64,000 nt of DNA from Pseudomonas sp. Q1-7. Lineage in GTDB: Bacteria; Pseudomonadota; Gammaproteobacteria; Pseudomonadales; Pseudomonadaceae. Location of the stretch: assembly GCF_028010285.1 (NCBI RefSeq), contig NZ_CP116304.1:1318501-1382500 (forward strand), in the 5' to 3' direction. Below the pieces are notes generated by a model, which made no database searches, was not told the DNA's origin, and saw nothing but the letters and a program-made list of their open reading frames with translations. The position numbers and the translations under genes are program-made. Shown here piece after piece: positions 59,923-64,000 of this stretch; the stretch's first letter is position 1; every line of letters begins with the position of its first letter.

Positions 59923-60555
59923 ATGACCCCCCGCCCAGACCTTTCCCTGGACAACTACCGGGCCATCGCCGACGCCATCGCCACACTGTTCTTCCCCCAT
60001 GCCGAGGTGGTGCTGCACGACCTGCGCACGCAGACGATCGACTACATCGCCAACAACATCTCCAAGCGCTGCGTCGGCGATGACGCCGCGCTGGAAGACA
60101 TGCTCGGCGAAGCGCGGGATGAGCGGAACATCGGACCCTACGAGAAACTCAACTGGGATGGCCAGAAGATCCGCTCCGTGAGCACCGTGCTGCGTGATGC
60201 CCAGGGGGCGCCGGTGGCCGTGCTCTGCATCAACCTGAACATCTCCCTGTTCGAGACGGCCAAGGCGGCTCTCGACCTGTTCCTCTCGTCCAGCAAGCTG
60301 ATTCCCCAGCCCGATGCCCTGTTCCGCGATGACTGGCAGGAACGCATCAACACCTTCCTGCACAACTGGCTGCGCCAGCGCCAACTGGGCCTCAACCTCC
60401 TCACCCGCGAGCACAAGCGCGAACTGGTCCTGGCCCTGCACGCCGAAGGCGCCTTCAAGGGCAAGAGCGCGGCCAACTACGTGGCCAATGTCCTCAATAT
60501 GGGCCGCGCCACCGTCTACAAGCACCTCAAGGAACTCAAGGAAGAGTCGGTGTAG
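59923..60555 (+). CDS. dauR: YheO-family transcriptional regulator (DauR-like)
   Basis: This 210-residue regulator has an N-terminal PAS-like YheO domain ([20 protein letters not shown] to about residue 125) and a C-terminal helix-turn-helix ([20 protein letters not shown], then [17 protein letters not shown]). In P. aeruginosa DauR represses dauBAR until D-arginine is present. Position after dauA fits the same role. CAGGAG precedes the ATG. Confidence 0.9.
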   Translation: MTPRPDLSLDNYRAIADAIATLFFPHAEVVLHDLRTQTIDYIANNISKRCVGDDAALEDMLGEARDERNIGPYEKLNWDGQKIRSVSTVLRDAQGAPVAVLCINLNISLFETAKAALDLFLSSSKLIPQPDALFRDDWQERINTFLHNWLRQRQLGLNLLTREHKRELVLALHAEGAFKGKSAANYVANVLNMGRATVYKHLKELKEESV

Positions 60556-60663
60556 CCCTGCGCTTCATCGCGAGGCAGGTCTATTCGCCCAATCGATGGG
60601 ACTGGAGCAACCCCCCTGGCCGGGTCAATACTTTCGCTCTGACCTTCGATCCGGAGCTGCCCC

Positions 60664-61149
60664 ATGGCCCACCCCAACGCCGAACTCATCACCCGCTTCT
60701 ACGAGGCTTTCCAGCGCCTGGACGCCGAGGCCATGGCGGCCTGCTACAGCCCCGACGTGCACTTCAGCGACCCGGTGTTCACCGACCTCAACGGCCGGGA
60801 GGCCGCCGACATGTGGCGCATGCTCGCCGGCCGCGCGCAGCAGTTCTCCCTCACCTTCGACCGCGTCGAAGCCGACGACTTCCAGGGCAGCGCCCACTGG
60901 GTGGCGCGCTATCTCTTCAGCCAGACCGGACGTATGGTGGAGAACCGCATCCAGGCGCGTTTCCTCTTCTCCGATGGTCTTATCATCGAGCATCACGACA
61001 GCTTCGACCTCTGGCGCTGGGCGAGCCAGGCCCTGGGTGCCAAGGGCCTGTTGCTGGGCTGGCTGCCGCCGGTGCAGAACGCCATTCGCCAGCAGGCCGC
61101 GCGGGGCCTGGCCGCCTACCGGGCGGGAGCATTGAAGGACTTGTCTTGA
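60664..61149 (+). CDS. SnoaL/NTF2-like protein
   Basis: This 161-residue protein has the cone-shaped NTF2/SnoaL fold: an N-terminal helix pair ([33 protein letters not shown]), then strands containing [10 protein letters not shown] and [17 protein letters not shown], and [12 protein letters not shown]. Members range from ketosteroid-isomerase-like enzymes to small-ligand binders, and no activity can be given. The C-terminal 45 residues extend past the fold. It is followed 47 nt later by the GIY-YIG gene. Confidence 0.85.
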   Translation: MAHPNAELITRFYEAFQRLDAEAMAACYSPDVHFSDPVFTDLNGREAADMWRMLAGRAQQFSLTFDRVEADDFQGSAHWVARYLFSQTGRMVENRIQARFLFSDGLIIEHHDSFDLWRWASQALGAKGLLLGWLPPVQNAIRQQAARGLAAYRAGALKDLS

Positions 61150-61196
61150 CGGGGGCGGCATTGCCTAATGCGGCGGCATTTCATCAGGACCCCGCG

Positions 61197-61514
61197 ATGC
61201 CCGAACACGCCGAACCCACCCTTGCCGCCAAACCCTGGTTCGTTTACTTGGTGCGTGCCGAGAACGGCGCGCTCTACTGCGGCATCAGCGACGACCCGCA
61301 GCGGCGCTTCGCCCAGCACTGCAGCGGCAAGGGCGCGCGCTTCTTCCATTCCAGCCCGGCCCAGGCGCTGGTGTTCGTCGAGGCCTGCGCCGACAAGGGC
61401 GAGGCCCTGCGCCGCGAGATCGCCATCAAGCGCATGAAGAAGGCGGCCAAAGAGGTACTGATACAAGGCTGGGAGCACGCCGTGGGGGTGGGCCCCAGCG
61501 AAGCGGCAGGCTAA
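61197..61514 (+). CDS. GIY-YIG nuclease-domain protein (UPF0213/YhbQ type)
   Basis: This 105-residue protein is a stand-alone GIY-YIG domain: [27 protein letters not shown] holds the two motif halves (here VYL and YCGIS), with the catalytic-type Arg in the following helix and the Glu of [17 protein letters not shown]. It resembles the YhbQ family, for which only weak nuclease activity is suggested. I chose ATG 61197; non-ATG starts upstream are possible. Confidence 0.85.
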   Translation: MPEHAEPTLAAKPWFVYLVRAENGALYCGISDDPQRRFAQHCSGKGARFFHSSPAQALVFVEACADKGEALRREIAIKRMKKAAKEVLIQGWEHAVGVGPSEAAG

Positions 61515-61551
61515 GCTGCGGGGCTTATCCCACCCGCAGCGGAGCCCCGCC

Positions 61552-62487
61552 ATGTCCGAACTTATCCTGCACCACTACGACGCCTCGCCCTTCGCCAAGA
61601 AGGCGCGGTTGATGCTTGGCTACAAGCAGCTGTCGTGGCGCTCGGTGGAAATCCCGCGGATCATGCCCAAGCCGGACCTGGTGGCGCTGACCGGCGGCTA
61701 CCGCAGGACCCCGGTGCTCCAGGTGGGGGCCGATATCTACTGCGACACCGCGCTGATCGCCCGCCGCCTGGAAGCGGAAAAATCCGGTCCGGCGCTGTTC
61801 CCGGAAGACCAGGCGTTCAATGTCGCCAGCTTCGCCCAGTGGGTGGACGCGGTGATCTTCCAGCATGCCGTCACCCTGGTGTTCCAGCCTGAATCCATCG
61901 CCGTGCGCATGGGCCAGCTGCCGCCGGCCGCGCAGCAGGCCTTCCTCGCCGACCGCGCCAAACTGTTCTCCGGCGGCAGTACCACCCGCCTGCCCGCGGA
62001 ACAGGCCCGCAACAACTGGCCGGTGCTGATGGGCCGGTTGCAGCAGCAACTGGAACGTAGCGAGGGGGACTTCCTGTTCGGCGAGCCCTCGGTGGCCGAC
62101 TTCTCCCTGGCCCACTGCCTGTGGTTCCTCAAGGCGACGCCGGTGACCGCGCCCCTGGTGGACGACTACCCGGAAGTCGCCGCCTGGCTGGGCCGGGTGC
62201 TGGGCTTCGGCGAGGGCTCATTCAGCCCGTTGTCCGCCGACGAGGCCCTGGACATCGCCCGCGCCGCCACCCCGGCGCCGCTGCCGGACGAGGATTTCGT
62301 CGATCCGAACGGCTTCGCCCCCGGCCAGAAGGTGACGGTGGCGGCCACCGACTATGGTGTCGACCCGGTGGACGGTGAGCTGGTGTTCCTCGGCCGCGAG
62401 GAAATCATCCTGCGCCGCGAGGACGAGCGCGCCGGGCGGGTGCATGTGCACTTCCCGCGTCTTGGGTTCCACATCGAGGCGCGCTGA
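61552..62487 (+). CDS. Glutathione S-transferase family protein with extra C-terminal domain
   Basis: The 311-residue protein begins with a GST thioredoxin-like domain (LILHHYDASPFAKKARLMLGYK, YRRTPVLQVGADIYCDTALIA) and a helical GST domain (FLFGEPSVADFSLAHCLWFL, to about 225). The last 70 residues (from about DFVDPNGFAPGQKVTVAATD) are not part of a GST; they read like a small beta-strand domain (GELVFLGREEIILRRED, VHVHFPRLGFHIE). I do not recognise that domain. The gene is followed by a REP pair. Confidence 0.87.
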   Translation: MSELILHHYDASPFAKKARLMLGYKQLSWRSVEIPRIMPKPDLVALTGGYRRTPVLQVGADIYCDTALIARRLEAEKSGPALFPEDQAFNVASFAQWVDAVIFQHAVTLVFQPESIAVRMGQLPPAAQQAFLADRAKLFSGGSTTRLPAEQARNNWPVLMGRLQQQLERSEGDFLFGEPSVADFSLAHCLWFLKATPVTAPLVDDYPEVAAWLGRVLGFGEGSFSPLSADEALDIARAATPAPLPDEDFVDPNGFAPGQKVTVAATDYGVDPVDGELVFLGREEIILRREDERAGRVHVHFPRLGFHIEAR

Positions 62488-62492
62488 TCTTA

Positions 62493-62567
62493 TGTAGGAG
62501 CGAATTCATTCGCGAAGGGTCGCATAGCGGCCCGTTGGTCCGTTTCGCGAATGAATTCGCTCCCACA
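62493..62567. repeat. REPIN (inverted pair of Pseudomonas REP sequences)
   Basis: TGTAGGAGCGAATTCATTCG with CGAA following (62493-62516) and its inverted copy at 62544-62567 (one mismatch) flank a 27-nt spacer. GTAGGAGCGA...TCGCGAA is the classic Pseudomonas REP consensus, spread by a RAYT-type transposase encoded elsewhere. Confidence 0.92.
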
Positions 62568-62587
62568 GGAAGAAGCTCGAATACACC

Positions 62588-62610
62588 AAGCCCGGCATTT
62601 GCCGGGCTTG
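62588..62610 (-). terminator. Terminator-like hairpin at the 3' side of yejK
   Basis: AAGCCCGGCA and TGCCGGGCTT enclose a TT loop, 8 nt beyond the yejK stop on the minus strand. The T-tract is short (TT, then GGTGT), so termination may be weak. Confidence 0.65.
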
Positions 62611-62617
62611 TTGGTCT

Positions 62618-63625
62618 TCAATCCGTGCGTCGCTTGAGCTGGTCCTTCAGTTGGGTCGGCAACTGGCGGATGATCAGCATGTCGCGGCCCTCGTCGTATT
62701 CGATCTTCGAACCGAGCAGGTGGGCCTCGAAGCTGATGGACAGGCCCTCGGCGCGGCCGGTGAAGCGCTGGAACTGGTTGAGGGTGCGCTTGTCCGGCGG
62801 AATTTCCGGGGACAGGCCGTAGTCCTTGTTGCGGATGTGCTCGTAGAAGGCGCGCGGGCGGTCTTCGTCGATCAGTCCGGACAGTTCGTCGAGGGTGATC
62901 GGCTCGCCCAGCTTGGCCTGGGTGCTGGCGTAGTCCACCAGGGTCTTGGTCTTCTCCCGGGCCTGTTCCTCGGCCAGGTCCTCGGCCTCGACGAAGTCGC
63001 TGAAGGCCTTGAGCAGGGTGCGGGTTTCGCTCGGCGGGTCGACGCCTTCCTGGCAGCCGATGAAGTCGCGGAAGTAGTCCGAGACCTTCTTGCCGTTCTT
63101 GCCCTTGATGAAGGAGATGTACTGCTTCGACTGCTGGTTGTTCTGCCACTCCGACAGGTTGATGCGTGCCGCCAGGTGCAACTGGCCCAGGTCCAGGTGC
63201 TTGGCCGGCGCGACCTCCAGTGAGTCGGTCACCGTCACGCCTTCGCTGTGGTGCAGCAGGGCGATGGCCAGGTAGTCGGTCATGCCCTGCTGGTAGTGGG
63301 CGAAGAGCACGTGGCCGCCGGTGGAGAGATTGGACTCCTCCATCAGCTTCTGCAGGTGCTCTACGGCCTGCCGGCTGAAGGCGGTGAAGTCGCGGGCGCC
63401 CTCCTGGTATTCCTTCAGCCAGCCGCTGAACGGGTAGGCGCCGGACTCCTCGTGAAAGAAGCCCCAGGCCTTGCCCTGCTTGGCGTTGTAGCTTTCGTTG
63501 AGGTCGGCCAGGAGGTTTTCCATGGCCTGGGACTCGCCCAGTTCGCTATCCCGGGCATGCAGCGCGGCGGCGCTGCCGTCGGGCTTCTTGTCGATGAAGT
63601 GAACGATGCAGTGGCGGATGGGCAT
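62618..63625 (-). CDS. yejK: Nucleoid-associated protein YejK (NdpA)
   Basis: This 335-residue protein belongs to the NdpA/YejK nucleoid-associated family. The N-terminal [34 protein letters not shown] [24 protein letters not shown]-like [20 protein letters not shown] and [27 protein letters not shown] are conserved blocks. The role at the nucleoid is structural, with no detailed mechanism known. The ATG at 63625 gives the usual start. Confidence 0.95.
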   Translation of the reverse strand: MPIRHCIVHFIDKKPDGSAAALHARDSELGESQAMENLLADLNESYNAKQGKAWGFFHEESGAYPFSGWLKEYQEGARDFTAFSRQAVEHLQKLMEESNLSTGGHVLFAHYQQGMTDYLAIALLHHSEGVTVTDSLEVAPAKHLDLGQLHLAARINLSEWQNNQQSKQYISFIKGKNGKKVSDYFRDFIGCQEGVDPPSETRTLLKAFSDFVEAEDLAEEQAREKTKTLVDYASTQAKLGEPITLDELSGLIDEDRPRAFYEHIRNKDYGLSPEIPPDKRTLNQFQRFTGRAEGLSISFEAHLLGSKIEYDEGRDMLIIRQLPTQLKDQLKRRTD

Positions 63626-63686
63626 GGATCTTCGCTCTCGGGGGCACGAACGGCGCGGGGACGCGCCGGTGTAAAAGTGCGCCAGT

Positions 63687-64000
63687 TTACCCGACCTGTT
63701 CTTCGGCTGCCTGCCGTCTCTGCACGGCCTGCAAACGCTCGATCACGTAACGCAGGTGCACGTGCAGGTCGTACAGCTCGTTGGAGTAGGACAGCGGCAC
63801 TTCCACCTTGGCCAGGCGCTGCTCCAGTTCCTCGAGCTGGGCGATTTCGCTCGCCAGCTGGTCGGGCGGGGTACCGTCATCCAGCTTGCGGTCGATCTCG
63901 CGCAGGTACTTGTACCAGCGATAGATGCGCGCGCGGATGCGCCAGCGGTAGATCGGGCCGACGGCCTTGGACAGGGGGATCATGATCACGATCAGCGGGA
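63687..64000 (-). CDS. C-terminal part of a TAXI-family TRAP transporter receptor-like protein (5' end outside window)
   Basis: The reading frame runs off the right edge, so only the last 104 residues are seen. They begin in a hydrophobic membrane-like stretch (LIVIMIPL) and continue [23 protein letters not shown], then a charged helix. This pattern (hydrophobic anchor, then YRWRIRxRIYRWY) is what I know from the C-termini of long TAXI-type solute-binding proteins in Pseudomonas. The assignment needs the missing N-terminal part. Confidence 0.7.
   Translation of the reverse strand, partial: PLIVIMIPLSKAVGPIYRWRIRARIYRWYKYLREIDRKLDDGTPPDQLASEIAQLEELEQRLAKVEVPLSYSNELYDLHVHLRYVIERLQAVQRRQAAEEQVG

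Noticed and set aside
61197-61514. GIY-YIG protein as a defence or homing nuclease
   Set aside because: The small stand-alone form matches the common YhbQ/UPF0213 housekeeping type, and no partner genes are near.

Overview
The window is chromosomal DNA from a gamma-proteobacterium, almost certainly a Pseudomonas of the high-GC P. aeruginosa/P. resinovorans type. The basis is gene content and order recalled from P. aeruginosa (cysD-cysNC-zapG-hydrolase-trpS-zapE; rplM-rpsI-petABC-sspAB; lpoA/yraN/SIS/dolP; rsmI-rnpB-mraZ-dcw cluster-lpxC-dciA-secA-argJ), the fused cysNC and MutT-ThiE genes, and a Pseudomonas-type REP pair. No database search was possible, so the species is not named.

Layout. 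1-2.6 kb: sulfate activation (cysD partial, cysNC). 2.6-6.4 kb: zapG, a hydrolase, trpS and zapE. 6.5-11 kb: a less conserved stretch with a periplasmic protein of unknown function, a GlxA/AraC-type regulator divergent from a long-chain-type acyl-CoA dehydrogenase, and an aldo/keto reductase. 11.3-16.2 kb: ribosomal proteins L13/S9, the cytochrome bc1 complex (petABC) and sspAB. 16.2-19.5 kb, minus strand: lpoA-yraN-SIS isomerase-dolP. 19.6-20.9 kb: rsmI and the RNase P RNA gene. 21.1-39.0 kb: the complete division and cell wall cluster (mraZ rsmH ftsL ftsI murE murF mraY murD ftsW murG murC ddlB ftsQ ftsA ftsZ) followed by lpxC; most of its genes overlap by 1-8 nt. 39.04-40.35 kb: an intact ISL3-family insertion sequence with 25-bp inverted repeats and an 8-bp target duplication, sitting in the T-tract of the lpxC terminator. 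40.4-47.5 kb: dciA, secA, argJ, a GST, a MutT-ThiE fusion and a corrinoid adenosyltransferase. 46.9-51.5 kb, minus strand: response regulator-panE-sensor kinase-adenosyltransferase operon. 51.6-55.4 kb: yajQ, an MscS channel, ampG and an alkyltransferase-like gene. 55.4-57.5 kb: two tandem DUF481 outer-membrane paralogues. 57.7-60.6 kb: a dauBAR-like D-arginine catabolic operon. 60.6-64 kb: small accessory genes (SnoaL-like, GIY-YIG, extended GST), a REPIN, yejK and the 3' end of a TAXI-type TRAP receptor gene.

How the genes work together. Most of the window is housekeeping: peptidoglycan precursor synthesis and septation (mur/fts), its outer-membrane activator (lpoA) and recycling permease (ampG), lipid A synthesis (lpxC), secretion (secA), replication helicase loading (dciA), respiration (petABC), and sulfur and arginine biosynthesis. 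I found no CRISPR array, prophage, toxin-antitoxin or recognised defence system, and no convincing wholly new multi-gene system. The points most worth a second look are the IS in the lpxC terminator, the predicted His48-to-Leu change in the D-arginine dehydrogenase, the DiaA/GmhA hybrid character of the SIS protein, the GST with an unexplained C-terminal extension, the YegP-like tail on TrpS, the four MraZ-type repeats, the perfect 16-bp palindrome after argJ, and the shared CATG start of two divergent genes.
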